DNA from: Saltatorellus ferox
GTDB taxonomy: Bacteria; Planctomycetota; UBA1135; GCA-002686595
Assembly (NCBI GenBank): GCA_007751475.1
Contig: CP036434.1
Location: forward strand, 310,001 to 374,000
Length of the DNA: 64,000 nt
Reading direction: 5' to 3'
The notes beneath the pieces are model-generated. The model was not told the origin of the DNA. It saw nothing but the letters and a program-made list of their open reading frames with translations, and did no database searches. This document shows positions 45,388 through 55,395 of the stretch, in pieces. The position numbers and the translations under genes were made by a program. How positions within the stretch are numbered: position 1 is the first letter of the stretch; the number at the start of each line of letters is the position of its first letter.

Positions 45388-46575
45388 ATGAAGAACTCAC
45401 GCCCAACCAGCAGGGGAAGGTTTGGTGCCTTCGCCTTTGCAATTGTCGTTCCCGCCACGTTCATCGGCCTGGCGCAAGCCTCCGAGTCGGAGGGCCCGCA
45501 GGGGTCTGAAATCCTGGAGGCCGAAACGCGTCCCGTGGTGCTCGAACTCGGGGCGACAGCGCCTTTGTTCTCGCTTCCGACGTTGGCTGGTCGTCCCTGG
45601 TCGCTCGCTGAGCAGGCGGGTAAGGCGGTGATTCTGGAGTGGATCGACCCTGACTGCCCGATGGTCACGCGCCAGCACTCGCCCGAGGGATCGCTACGCC
45701 TTCTTCAGAAGCGCTGTGAAGGGCGGAGGGACATGGCCTGGATCGCCATCAATTCGAGCCACCCGTCCGCGCCCCAGTCGAAAGAGGACGCCAACCGCGC
45801 CGCCAGGGAGAGTTTCCTGATCGATTACCCGATCGGCCTCGACTCTACCGGCTGGGTGGGGCGCGCCTACGGCGCCGAGAAGGCCACGTACGTGGTGCTG
45901 ATCGACCCCTCGGGGAAAGTCGCCTATCTTGGAGCGCCCGATGACGGACGGGAGAACCAGCTCCTCAGTCAAGCACTCGCCCACGTCACGCAGAACGAGC
46001 CCTTCGATGGCGCGTCGATGCCGGCCACCGGATGCGCGATTCGCTACGCGGATGGCGTCAAGTTGGGAGCCGCGCTGCCGCCGCTCACGTTCCGCACGAT
46101 GGACGGAGAGATTCTCCATCCCCATCAGTTCCTGGGCGCACCGCTCGTGATCGAGTGGTTCAACCCGCTGTGTCCCGTGGTTCAGGCCGCGCACCAGACA
46201 GGGGGCGCGCTCGCCGATGCTCCCGAGGCGTGGACCGCCGCGGGAGCGCGCTGGATGTTCGTGAACTCCGCCTCGATCGGCCACGAGTCGACCGGGGATC
46301 GTACCGCGAAGAAGCTGGCGGAATGGGGCTACGACGACCTCATGGTCGCGCTGGACCCTGACGCCAAGCTGATGGAGGCCTTCGGCGCGAAGGTCACGCC
46401 CCACATGTTCGTGATCGACGGGCGCGGCGTCCTCGTCTACGTGGGCGGACACACCGAGAAGACGAACAGGAAGATGCGTCCGCTCGATCAGCTCCTTCAG
46501 GCGCACGAAGAAGGGAAACTGAAGGCGATGGAGTCCGTACCCGCCGCCTTCGGCTGCTCGATCGAGCGCGAGTAG
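45388..46575 (+). CDS. Secreted protein with two redoxin (thioredoxin-fold) domains
   Basis: 395 residues with a signal sequence (FGAFAFAIVVPATFIGLAQAS). Two AhpC/TSA-like thioredoxin folds lie in tandem: the first with ILEWIDPDCPMVTRQHS and TYVVLIDPSGKVAYLGAPD, the second with VIEWFNPLCPVVQAAH and HMFVIDGRGVLVYVGGHT. Each keeps one active cysteine in the context D/NPxCPxV and lacks the CxxC pair, the form found in planctomycete redoxin-domain proteins. A role in periplasmic thiol chemistry is likely. It begins about 100 bases after the DUF1501 gene and may belong to the same transcript. It ends 8 bases before the convergent SGNH gene. Confidence 0.8.
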   Translation: MKNSRPTSRGRFGAFAFAIVVPATFIGLAQASESEGPQGSEILEAETRPVVLELGATAPLFSLPTLAGRPWSLAEQAGKAVILEWIDPDCPMVTRQHSPEGSLRLLQKRCEGRRDMAWIAINSSHPSAPQSKEDANRAARESFLIDYPIGLDSTGWVGRAYGAEKATYVVLIDPSGKVAYLGAPDDGRENQLLSQALAHVTQNEPFDGASMPATGCAIRYADGVKLGAALPPLTFRTMDGEILHPHQFLGAPLVIEWFNPLCPVVQAAHQTGGALADAPEAWTAAGARWMFVNSASIGHESTGDRTAKKLAEWGYDDLMVALDPDAKLMEAFGAKVTPHMFVIDGRGVLVYVGGHTEKTNRKMRPLDQLLQAHEEGKLKAMESVPAAFGCSIERE

Positions 46576-46583
46576 TCGGTCGC

Positions 46584-47726
46584 TTATTTCGCGCTCAGCA
46601 CGTCGCGAAGGACTGGCTCGAGCGCGTCCGCGTAGCGCACCATGCCGAGGTCCGACGGGTGGGAACCATCGACGGTGGCCTCCCCGTCCTCGCCGAGGAA
46701 GGGACGGTCCGCCACGTACGTCAGGCCGGCCACGCCCTCTTCCAGGAGTCCTTCGTAGGCCGTGCGGAAGGCCCGGTGATTGCCCACGTGGAGGTTCGAG
46801 CGCAGCGGGAACATCGCGGCGTTGGGATCGGTTCGATCTTCGACCATGACGATGGGCGTCTCCGGGCGCAGCGCTCTGAGGCGCCGCACGAACGGCATGG
46901 CGCGCTCGGCCGTCGCTTCCGGCGTCAGGTTCGGCAGGCAATCCAGAACGTACGCGCGCGCGTCCAGCTCGGCGATCAGATCGCAAAGCTCCGGGTCGAG
47001 CCGTCCGTTGCCGCTGAACCCGAGGTTGATCATGGGCACGTCGAGGCGGCGACCGAGCTGCGTGACGAAGGCCATGCCCGGGCGCGATGCGCAGGCGCCC
47101 TGGGCGATCGACGTTCCGTAGTAGACGATTGGGAGCTCCTGTCGCGGCGCCACGGATTCGATCTTGGAGCCTTCGGGCGCCCCGACTCGCAGCTGCTCGA
47201 CGCCGTTGTAGAGGGGTAAGTGCAGGCGATACTCGCGCTTGCCCGGCCGGAGCCCGCGGACGAGGGCCACGTAGTCCGCGTCGTGGGGTTGCGCGGTGAA
47301 GACCCAGCGCCAGGGCTGACCTTTCTCGCGCGCGTAGAGGTCGAATCCGCTCTTGCCCGTCGCCGGCATGTGCGGCATCGCCAGCTCTGGTTCGAGCAGG
47401 CTGACCTCGAACCTCAGGAACTCGGCGTCGGAGCGGAAGGACAGGGACATCCCGGCGGTGTGCTGGGCGAGGCGCCAGATCGTGCCATTCACGAGGCTCT
47501 CCGCCCGCTCGGGCAGGCGACTCAGCGGCCGCGCGACGTCGGACCACCCGCGACCTTCGAGGCCGAACTGGAGCGCATCCCACATCGGCCACTCCTCCGA
47601 GGGAGCCCCCGGGCCCGTGCTGCTGGCGGGGTCGGTCGGCGGCGGCGAAGCGGCAAAGGCCGCGGACGGGCGATAGATGGCGGCCGTGAGGCCGAGTGCC
47701 AGGAGGTCACGGCGTGCGAGATTCAT
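46584..47726 (-). CDS. SGNH/GDSL-family hydrolase, Tat-exported
   Basis: 380 residues from the ATG at 47724-47726, with a twin-arginine leader (LARRDLLALGLTAAIYRPSA). An N-terminal beta-sandwich (about 60-170) precedes the SGNH fold: block I IVYYGTSIAQGACASRPG (Ser), block II INLGFSGNG (Gly, Asn), and block V DGSHPSDLGMVRYA (Asp, His). The closest type is the SGNH_hydro_3 group with an added N-terminal domain, which removes acetyl or other acyl groups from carbohydrates. It is convergent with the redoxin gene with only 8 bases between. Confidence 0.85.
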   Translation of the reverse strand: MNLARRDLLALGLTAAIYRPSAAFAASPPPTDPASSTGPGAPSEEWPMWDALQFGLEGRGWSDVARPLSRLPERAESLVNGTIWRLAQHTAGMSLSFRSDAEFLRFEVSLLEPELAMPHMPATGKSGFDLYAREKGQPWRWVFTAQPHDADYVALVRGLRPGKREYRLHLPLYNGVEQLRVGAPEGSKIESVAPRQELPIVYYGTSIAQGACASRPGMAFVTQLGRRLDVPMINLGFSGNGRLDPELCDLIAELDARAYVLDCLPNLTPEATAERAMPFVRRLRALRPETPIVMVEDRTDPNAAMFPLRSNLHVGNHRAFRTAYEGLLEEGVAGLTYVADRPFLGEDGEATVDGSHPSDLGMVRYADALEPVLRDVLSAK

Positions 47727-47883
47727 GAGCGCTACTTTACCTGGACCGCGGCCCTGAGGGCAGCGAGTGCTCCGCACCTCTTGTCCCCAAGGCCGCTGGC
47801 CGCCCTCTCAATTCGGTCTCGGGGTCTTCCTTCCGGGCACTCCCGTTCCACCCGACGAGGGTTTCTGGTCGATCACGCCATCG

Positions 47884-48537
47884 ATGGAGCTGCCTGCGGA
47901 CGACGAAGAGCCCTCGGAGTTCGGTGAGACGCCGGACGAGCTCTCGCAAGATTTTTTGGAGGAGCTCGTTCCTGTGTGGCCACCGCGCATCGCCGAGCCG
48001 CCGCGTCTCGCCTACAGCGAGGACGAGTACATGGGTCTCGCGCTCGATCCGCTGGGTAAGGCCCCGGAGCCCCCTGACTTCTCCAGGGTGCGCCTGACCG
48101 CCCAGGCGAAGGAATCACAGCGTCCCCATGAGAAGCGAGACCTGGCGCCCACGGCGGTGGTCTACGACCGCCACAATCCGAGCGGTCGCACGCGGGGCGA
48201 CAAGGTCCTCCGGCCCACGGAAGAAGACCGGATCGAGCGTATGTGGCGCAAGCGCCGCGGCGCGGCCGTGACGGCGGCCTTCGGCGCCGGCCTCCTGACC
48301 CTCATCCTGACCTCGCTGCCTCCGCTCTACCTGGCGGGCGTCGTCCTCGTGGCCGCGCTGTCGGGCTGGCTCGCCTACGACCTCGGTGACACGGAGATCA
48401 CGTGGGCCGCGTCGATGGCGCTGATCGGCCTGCCGATCGGCTGGAACTACGGAACGAGCGGCATCCTGATCGGCCTCCTGTTCATGTCCGGAGTGGGCTG
48501 GTTCACGGGGTTCGCAAGGGACGCCAATCTCTCCTGA
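47884..48537 (+). CDS. Membrane protein of unknown function with acidic cytoplasmic N-terminus
   Basis: 217 residues if started at the ATG at 47884 (MELPADDEEPSEFG); the frame is open to 47767, where another ATG would overlap the promoter region of the SGNH gene. The first 120 residues are charged and Pro-rich without a known domain. Three hydrophobic segments follow: AAVTAAFGAGLLTLILTSL, LYLAGVVLVAALSGWLAYDL and a third near GILIGLLFMSGVGWFTGF. Family not recognised. Confidence 0.5.
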   Translation: MELPADDEEPSEFGETPDELSQDFLEELVPVWPPRIAEPPRLAYSEDEYMGLALDPLGKAPEPPDFSRVRLTAQAKESQRPHEKRDLAPTAVVYDRHNPSGRTRGDKVLRPTEEDRIERMWRKRRGAAVTAAFGAGLLTLILTSLPPLYLAGVVLVAALSGWLAYDLGDTEITWAASMALIGLPIGWNYGTSGILIGLLFMSGVGWFTGFARDANLS

Positions 48538-48996
48538 CGAGCCCAGGAGCGTGTTGCGCATTGACGAATCCGCGTAGCACGTTTCCCGAATCGCAATACT
48601 GCGTTGATTCGAACCCACGTGACTACGGAGTCTGCGCCACAGAATGCGACTCCGCGAGCACCGCCAGGATCCGCGCACGCGGCGTTGCGCCAAACCCCAA
48701 TGGCATCTTGCCGGCCCGTCGCTGGCAGGGATACTCGCTTACAAGGCATCCGAGGCCCGGCGGAACCTACCGGGTCGTGGACGGCCTGGGTCACTCGATC
48801 GGTCCTGTGGTGGTCCACGCGCAGGGCGTGGCGCGCGTCGACTTCGAGGAGTGAGCCGGGTGGCCGGTGGACCCTGCGGCCCGTAACCCCGAAGGATGCG
48901 CTCGGACCATCGAAGCGCTCCGATTTGGCGCTGGCGATCCAGTGCGGTTCAGCGCGATTCTGAATTCAACCGGATCTGCCGATCGAGTCAACGGGG
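48538..48996. other. Gene-poor stretch
   Basis: No supported gene. A short + frame ending at 48854 (GGTYRVVDGLGHSIGPVVVH) could be a gene remnant but has no start or context. No repeat or RNA gene was seen. Confidence 0.35.
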
Positions 48997-50587
48997 TCAT
49001 TGACCCAGATAGATGCGCAAAGCGTTGGTCGTGCTCAGTCCTTTCCCATGGCGATAGACTCCTTGCACGGTGAATGAGCCGCCGGGAATCAACGCCGTGG
49101 AGATCCCCTGGAGTTCAAGCGCGGACGAAGCCATAGAGAAGGTGCCCGTCGAACTGGCCGTCAAGGGGGGAAAACTGAAACAGACCCTGCACAGCGTCAA
49201 TGCACAGCTCAATTCCAGCGGACGCAGTGAAGCCGTCGTTCAGCCCCGCCACCACCAAGGTCGTGGCCCCTGGAGGCAGCTCATATCCGCGGATCCGCGC
49301 CGCATCGAAAGGTGCGGCGCCCGAACCGGAGACCAGGAGCGTCGCTGTACCGTTGCAGTAGGGCACCGCCCGCACGGAGCCCAGCGGCCTGACTTCGAAG
49401 CGCGGTGCAGCGACCGTTCCCGCGTCGGGAATCGCGCCCGGTCCTGCGATGAGGACTGACTCGCCCCCATCGATATCGACCCCCCCTACGTAGACGCCGG
49501 TCCGCTCCGTGTCGAAGACGCGGTACTCGCCGTCGTACCACTCCAGGTGGCGCACCGTGCAGAAGCCCGGCGCGGTATCTTTCACGCCGATGACGAGCTG
49601 GCCGTCCTCCGCCGCAACGAGCGAGCCGTACGGCGGGTTGTAGTCGCGGGTGAGCGTCTCGTCATGGCGGATCACCTGGATTGCGGGCTCGGTGGGCGGG
49701 AGCGAGAGATCGAAGACGATCGTGACAGCGTAGTCGACGCATCCGAGGATGAGTCGCGTTCCGTCGAGCGCCACGGTGGACGGAAAGCACAAGGGACTTA
49801 CCTGGGGCACGTTCTGGAGATTGGCCTGGCGAAACAGCTGCCAGCCAACACCTGCACCACCGTACTCGTAGACCGCCTCGGAAATCGCCAGGCGGTCGCC
49901 GACCATCAGGTGAGCGTTGCCCCCGTTCGGAGGGAACACGACGCTGGTATCGACCTGCTCGAGCGACCATAGCCCATTAGCTCCACGAGTGTAGGTCTCG
50001 AGGATTCCAGTCGGAGTGCCGAACACGGCACCCGGGGAGCCGATCACCATCCGGTTACCATCCGCGACCACGAACGAGCCCCCGCCCGCGCTCTGACCGT
50101 ACGTCGGATGGGGCGTGAGCGTTTGAACCAGGCCCCAGACGCCGCCGGCGGCAACGCGCTCCATCACGGCGACAGAGTAGGGCTCCGAAGTGGCGCCATC
50201 CGGCTGGTAAGGAACGAAGAGCGTGGAGTCCGTGAGCGCGAACCCTCGACCGAAAAATCGAAACGGCGCGGTGACCGACACACCGGCATCGGAGGCATCG
50301 AGAACGTCCTCGACCTGCCATCCCGAAGACGTCCTTCGATGAATATGGAGCGCGCCTTGATTGCCGTCAACCGGAGAGACGGCGAGTGAGTGAGCGACCA
50401 CGAGGTCACCTCGCTTGGCGACCTTCTCCACCAGCCAATCCCCCGGATATCCGAGGGGAAGGTTCCCCTGGAAAATGTCGAAGGGCAAGACCTCTCGAGG
50501 GCCGCCGGTGAACTGGACGGCCGCCAGGGAGGACCCAGCCAGCGAGGAAGAAGCGACAAGGACGACGAGCGGAAACAGGCGAGTCAT
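48997..50587 (-). CDS. Secreted FG-GAP propeller-like protein, C-terminal frame shifted at a G-run
   Basis: The leader MTRLFPLVVLVASSSLAGSS is a clear signal peptide. Blade motifs repeat along the protein (GRGFALTDSTLFVPYQPDG, GSFVVADGNRMVIGSPGAV, GSLVAAEDGQLVIGVKD). The long frame ends at 49115 after GQFDGHLLYGFVRA, but the continuation expected from related proteins is found in another frame from about 49170 down to a stop at 48997 (LELQGISTALIPGGSFTVQG and VYRHGKGLSTTNALRIYLGQ). The switch lies at a run of six G at 49165-49170, so there is either a real frameshift mutation or a sequencing error. The restored C-terminus resembles the shared terminal domain (W/Y-R-D/H then a final strand). 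Confidence 0.6.
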
Positions 50588-50885
50588 GGGGTGAGCTGTG
50601 TGGCAGAGGTGGGGATGCGCATCGCGCGAGAGTCTCTTGGACTCTACTCTGGCGGGTGTATTGCTGCCAGCCTACGAGCGAGCGTGAGACAGGTGATGGC
50701 TACCAGTGGAGTAAGGCGCCGCGCATCCAGGATGGGTGAAGACGATCCAGGCTGGACGTCAGAGAGGGGCCTCCGTCAGTTGCATGCTCCATCACCGCGG
50801 TGTCCACTCGCACCGGGCACAGGTCAGACTCTTGGGTCTTCGAGGAACCTTGGGCGCTCGATGGAGAAGCGCGTATCGTGGGCAC

Positions 50886-52136
50886 ATGTGGATCCTGACC
50901 GCCGCGCTCATCGTTTCTTGTTCTATCGCGTCCCTCCAGGCCGATGTCCCATCGGGGCCGCCGCCTCCCAACGTCCTGCTCATCATCTCCGACGACCAGG
51001 GGTGGGGCGATTTCGGCTTCATGGGGAGCGACGTCATCGCGACGCCTCACCTGGATCGGCTCGCCGGGGAATCGCTGGTGTTCCCGCGCGGGTACGTGCC
51101 GACGGCTCTCTGTCGCGCGAGCCTCGCCACCCTCGTCACGGGCCTCTATCCGCACGAGCACAAGATCACCGGGAACGATCCGCCCAAAGGCGTCGATCGA
51201 GCGCGGATGCTCGCTCACATCGAAGCGGCCGTGACCGTGCCGGAGCTTCTCGGCGCCGCCGGGTACCGGAGTCTGCAGACCGGGAAGTGGTGGGAGGGGG
51301 AGTGCCTGTGCGGCGGCTTCACCGAAGGGATGTCCCACGGGGATCCCGCCCGCGGCGGCCGGCACGGCGATGAGGGCCTCGCGATCGGACGGACCACCAT
51401 GAAGCCGGCGCTCGATTTCATGGACGCCTGCCAGGACGAGGGCAAGCCGTTCTTCCTCTGGTACGCGCCGCTTCTGCCGCACACGCCGCACAATCCGCCC
51501 GAGCGGCTGCTCGAGGCCTACGCCAGGCCCGACGTGCCGGCTTCGATCGCGAAGTACCGCGCCATGTGTACTTGGTTCGACGAGACCTGCGGGACGCTTC
51601 TCCAGCACCTCGACGCGCGCGGCCTCGCCGAGAACACGCTCGTCGTCCTCGTGGTCGACAACGGCTGGGTCCAGCGGCCCGATGCCGGGGGCTACGCGCC
51701 GCGGAGCAAGCGGACGCCCTACGAGGGCGGCGTGCGGACTCCGATCGTGCTGCGCTGGCCGGGCCACATCGCTCCCGCGCGCCGCGAGGTGCCGGTGAGC
51801 AGCGTGGACCTCGCGCCCACGATCTTGACCGCGTGCGGGATCGACGTTCCCGGGGCCTGGCCCGGCGTCGATCTGCGGGGCGACCTCTCGTCGCGCAGTC
51901 CGCTCTTCGGCGCGGCGTACACCCACGACGTCGTGGACCTCGATGATCCGGCGAAGAGCCTGCTCACGCGCTGGATCCTGCGCGATCCCCACAAGCTCCT
52001 GGTGCACACGGACCCGGCGCTCGGCCCGGAGCTCTACGACGTACGCGCGGATCCAGCGGAGGAGCACCCGCTGCAAGACCCGGCGACGGCCGCCTCCCTG
52101 CGGGCGGAGCTCGATCGGTGGTGGGACGGGCAGTAG
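50886..52136 (+). CDS. Secreted sulfatase with atypical formylglycine motif
   Basis: 416 residues from the ATG at 50886, which gives a short signal peptide (MWILTAALIVSCSIASLQAD). The metal-binding motif NVLLIISDDQGWGDFGFMG and distal motifs PHTPHNPP and LVVDNGWVQRPD fit the sulfatase fold. The signature region reads ALCRASLATLVTGLYPHEH: the cysteine to be converted is present, but the +4 residue is Leu where CxPxR/CxAxR has Arg. Relatives with CRPSL-type sites occur in planctomycetes, so it may be a subfamily trait, but conversion by the standard enzyme is uncertain. It precedes the sigma-fusion gene at 52248 on the same strand by 111 bases. Confidence 0.8.
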   Translation: MWILTAALIVSCSIASLQADVPSGPPPPNVLLIISDDQGWGDFGFMGSDVIATPHLDRLAGESLVFPRGYVPTALCRASLATLVTGLYPHEHKITGNDPPKGVDRARMLAHIEAAVTVPELLGAAGYRSLQTGKWWEGECLCGGFTEGMSHGDPARGGRHGDEGLAIGRTTMKPALDFMDACQDEGKPFFLWYAPLLPHTPHNPPERLLEAYARPDVPASIAKYRAMCTWFDETCGTLLQHLDARGLAENTLVVLVVDNGWVQRPDAGGYAPRSKRTPYEGGVRTPIVLRWPGHIAPARREVPVSSVDLAPTILTACGIDVPGAWPGVDLRGDLSSRSPLFGAAYTHDVVDLDDPAKSLLTRWILRDPHKLLVHTDPALGPELYDVRADPAEEHPLQDPATAASLRAELDRWWDGQ

Positions 52137-52247
52137 GCGCGGCGCCTTGGGCCCCCCTGGCGGTTTGGCCGATCCGAATACAGCTCGTCGAAGTTTCTCC
52201 GCGATCGCTCGTCCCAAAATTCGGCAGGGTGACCTCTCCATCACACC

Positions 52248-55200
52248 ATGGATGCAGACCCGATGGATCTCGACCGGCTCCTCGCGGAGCGGGAATGGCT
52301 GCGCCGCCTGGCTCGCAGGCTCGTGCACGACGCGGAAGCGGCCGAAGACCTCGCCCAGGATGCGCTCCTGATCGCTTTGCAGCGCGGGGGAGCCTACAGA
52401 GAAGGCAACAGCTCGCGCGCGCTCCGGGGTTGGCTGTCCACCGTGGTCCGTCGCCTTTCGGCGCAGCGCTTCCGTGGCGACGCCCGGCGTCGTGACCGGG
52501 AGGCCGCCGTGGCCAGGTGGGAGTCCAGCGATCCAGACGCGCTGGAGCGCGCAGCCCTTCAGCGCGACGTCGTCGACGAGGTTCTGCGCCTCGACGAACC
52601 CTATCGCACCGCCGTGACGCTCCGCTACCTGGAGAGCCTCACGTTTGACGAAGTGGCCGTTCGACAGAGTATCGAGCCCGGAGCGGCAAGGAAGCGCGTC
52701 ACCCGAGGTGTCCAGCAGCTGCGCGTCCAGCTCGACGGCCGCCCCGGTGGCCGCTCTGCGTGGATGGCGGCGATGGCGCCCTGGGTGGTTCCGCCGGGGA
52801 TCGAGATCGCAGGCACCGCGATCCCGCCCGCTTCGACGAGCGCACACGCCGCGCCGTCAGCCACCATGCTCATCCGCTCCACGATCCCCTTCGCGCTTCC
52901 CATGAAGACCTCCACCAAGGCGCTCCTCGCCGCCTCTGTCGTCCTGCTCGCTGGCGGTGCCATTGGATTCCAATGGCTGAGCTTCGATAGGGCTGCGGCC
53001 CCCGTCGTCGGGGCCCAACCTCCGGGGGCAGTGGTTCCCCAAGGCGCGTCGGAAGAAGCCCTCGCATCGCTCAGCTCCAGCGGACGTGATCGTGAGAGTT
53101 CGGTTGCGCAAAACCCCGAGGAAGAACCCGTTGCGCTCGCGTCGATTCCCGCCTTCCCCGATCGGCCAGCCACTTCCGTCGGCGCGCTCGAGCTGCGGCT
53201 CCGCTGGCCGGATGGAACGCCAGCGGCAGGCGTCATCGCGAAGGTCCTGCCCTGGGGTGACCCCACACCTCGGCAGCGACAGCACTTCGCCACCTCGGAC
53301 GAGGACGGTGTCGCCGTCATCGAGTCCATGAGCGAGGGCCGCGCCGGCGTCTACCTGGAGCGAGGCGGTGGCGGCGTGTTCGATGTTGTCGCCGGGCGTG
53401 TCACCCTCGCCGAGATCGAGGTCCCTCGGGGCTTCCAGTTGACGGGGACGGTGCGCGCAGCGAGCGGCGCGGCTGTGGCGGGAGCCTCGATCGTGCTCTC
53501 CGAATACGGAAACGGAAATGAAGCCCACGTCGTCGGTATCGCGGATGCCGATGGGCGCTATGCGCTGAGAGACATCGGCGACGGACGCACGCTCTCCGCT
53601 CGCGCGCAGGGTCACGGGGCCGCCGGCCGCGTTCAGCTGGATGACATGGCGCCCGGCGAGGCCTACGAGGTCGATCTCACGCTCGGCGAAGGCTCCGGCG
53701 GAGTCCGGGGCGTGCTCCAGGATGTGAATGGAGTCCCCGTCAGCGGCGCTCGCCTGCGGATCGCCCCACAGGGCTACCGCTCCGGCTCGGGCAAGGCTCA
53801 TCCGATCGATCTCGTGAGCGACACGGCGGGAGCCTTCGAGTGCCTGGCGCTGGGCCCGGGAAACTGGGTCCTGATGGTGAAGACCGAGGCCTTCGTTGCA
53901 CGGTCGATCTACTTCCAGGTTCCGGTCCATGGGATCATCGAGCAGGCGATCACCTTGGTCGTGGGTGAGACCGTTGCCGGAACCGTTCTCCGTGCGGACG
54001 GTTCCCCTGCAACGAATGCCACGGTGGGGCTGGGGGAGACGTACGAGCAGTATGACTTCCTCGGGCGCTCTGCCACGACCGACTCGCGCGGTGCCTACAG
54101 GATCAGCGGCGTCGCGCCCGGCGGGTACCCGATCCGCGCCTACGAGCATGAGCAAGGCAAGGTCTCGGGTCAGATCACGATCGTCGAGGGCACCGCGACC
54201 ACGTGGGACGCCCAGCTCTTCCAGGGGCGGCAGGTGACGGGCAAGCTCGTCGACGAGCGCGGAGAGCCGCTCGCCGGATGGAGCGTCGGATCGAGGACTG
54301 CCAGCGAACTCTGGGACCGCAGGACCACGACGGAAGGGGATGGCTCCTTCACGCTCGTCAACGTTCGAGCCGACGCCAGCGCGATCGCCGTGGCAGGCGT
54401 TCGCCCCGGCGAGACTGGCGTGCTCCTGAACGTTCCGATCGAGGAAGGCCCGATGCTGATTCGCGTCGCCGATCGACTGCGGCCCAGCGCTGCGTTGCGC
54501 GTGCAGGTCCTCTGCGAGGGCAAGGCGCCACTCAAGCCGGCCCGCATCCTCGTGACGACGGAAGGATACGGGCGCGTGGAGCGCTACACGGACGAGAGCG
54601 GCCTGGCGATCATCGAGGGCCTCCAGGCGGGGCGCGCTGAGCTGGAAGTCGCGGCGGCAGGCTTTGCGCCAGCGTATGTGACGGCTGAGCTCCAGTCCGG
54701 TGAGGTGGCCGAGGTCCCAGTGGTCTCGCTCACACCCGGTGGCCAGATCGAGGTCCGCTTTGCGGTTCCGAGCGGCGAGGAACCGTTGTCTCTGCCGAGC
54801 CAGATCACGGTCTATTCCGAGGACGGGCGGATGGTGAACTACACGAACCTCGAGGACGGTTCGGGGACGTCAGAGCCCATCGCGCCGGGCACCTACGGTG
54901 TGCGGATCAACTCCGGCGGGCGCCTGGATCCTCCCCTGGAGGTCACGGTGGAGGACGACGTGATCACCCGGGTCGAGGCCAACTTGAAGCCCCACGGAAC
55001 GGCCGTGCTGGCGCTGGTGGACGGCGCTGGAGGGCAGTACAGCGGTCGGGTGCGCTACCGCGTCGTGGATGAGAGCGGTGTTCCGGTCATCCCGTGGACC
55101 GTTGAAACCCGGTGGCCGATGCGCGGCATGCCGAAGACCACTCTCTACTTCGTAGGTCTACCGCGCGGCTCCTTCGTCGCCGAAGTGGAAGGGGAACGGG

Positions 55201-55310
55201 GCGCCCGCGCCGAGGCGAGGTTCGTGGTGACGAAGACGGGCTACGGCTACGTCGAGCCCGAGTCGGGGAATGAGTCGCTGGAGGTCACGCTCGATCCGGG
55301 AACCCGCTGA
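52248..55310 (+). CDS. ECF sigma factor fused to a transmembrane segment and carboxypeptidase-regulatory-like repeats (paralogue of 9130)
   Basis: 1020 residues. Sigma region 2: LARRLVHDAEAAEDLAQDAL; region 4: RLDEPYRTAVTLRYLESLTF followed by SIEPGAARKRVTRGVQQLR. One membrane helix lies at about 222-242 (ALLAASVVLLAGGAIGFQW). The tail has at least five carboxypeptidase-regulatory/transthyretin-like beta domains, each opening with a GTV/GKL strand and a GxPVxGA turn: GTVRAASGAAVAGASIVL, GVLQDVNGVPVSGARLRI, GKLVDERGEPLAGWSVGS. The order of parts is the same as in the gene at 9130 although the sequences differ throughout. The tail should be outside the cytoplasm and could sense carbohydrate or cell-wall state; a sulfatase lies directly upstream. 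No anti-sigma gene is nearby. Confidence 0.85.
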   Translation: MDADPMDLDRLLAEREWLRRLARRLVHDAEAAEDLAQDALLIALQRGGAYREGNSSRALRGWLSTVVRRLSAQRFRGDARRRDREAAVARWESSDPDALERAALQRDVVDEVLRLDEPYRTAVTLRYLESLTFDEVAVRQSIEPGAARKRVTRGVQQLRVQLDGRPGGRSAWMAAMAPWVVPPGIEIAGTAIPPASTSAHAAPSATMLIRSTIPFALPMKTSTKALLAASVVLLAGGAIGFQWLSFDRAAAPVVGAQPPGAVVPQGASEEALASLSSSGRDRESSVAQNPEEEPVALASIPAFPDRPATSVGALELRLRWPDGTPAAGVIAKVLPWGDPTPRQRQHFATSDEDGVAVIESMSEGRAGVYLERGGGGVFDVVAGRVTLAEIEVPRGFQLTGTVRAASGAAVAGASIVLSEYGNGNEAHVVGIADADGRYALRDIGDGRTLSARAQGHGAAGRVQLDDMAPGEAYEVDLTLGEGSGGVRGVLQDVNGVPVSGARLRIAPQGYRSGSGKAHPIDLVSDTAGAFECLALGPGNWVLMVKTEAFVARSIYFQVPVHGIIEQAITLVVGETVAGTVLRADGSPATNATVGLGETYEQYDFLGRSATTDSRGAYRISGVAPGGYPIRAYEHEQGKVSGQITIVEGTATTWDAQLFQGRQVTGKLVDERGEPLAGWSVGSRTASELWDRRTTTEGDGSFTLVNVRADASAIAVAGVRPGETGVLLNVPIEEGPMLIRVADRLRPSAALRVQVLCEGKAPLKPARILVTTEGYGRVERYTDESGLAIIEGLQAGRAELEVAAAGFAPAYVTAELQSGEVAEVPVVSLTPGGQIEVRFAVPSGEEPLSLPSQITVYSEDGRMVNYTNLEDGSGTSEPIAPGTYGVRINSGGRLDPPLEVTVEDDVITRVEANLKPHGTAVLALVDGAGGQYSGRVRYRVVDESGVPVIPWTVETRWPMRGMPKTTLYFVGLPRGSFVAEVEGERGARAEARFVVTKTGYGYVEPESGNESLEVTLDPGTR

Positions 55311-55395
55311 GGCACTTCGCGGCGGGAACGCTGCGGGTCGACCTCGATCTTGGTCAAAGAGGCAGTCGAGACGGCGTGACGGTAGTCTGTGCGCC

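Noticed and set aside
48644-48886. Small frames in 48538-48996 as genes
   Set aside because: No start signal, no recognisable family and several overlapping frames of equal quality.
50700-52847. 715-codon antisense frame across the second sulfatase and the following sigma gene
   Set aside because: Shadow of two well-supported + strand genes; no domain seen in the translation.
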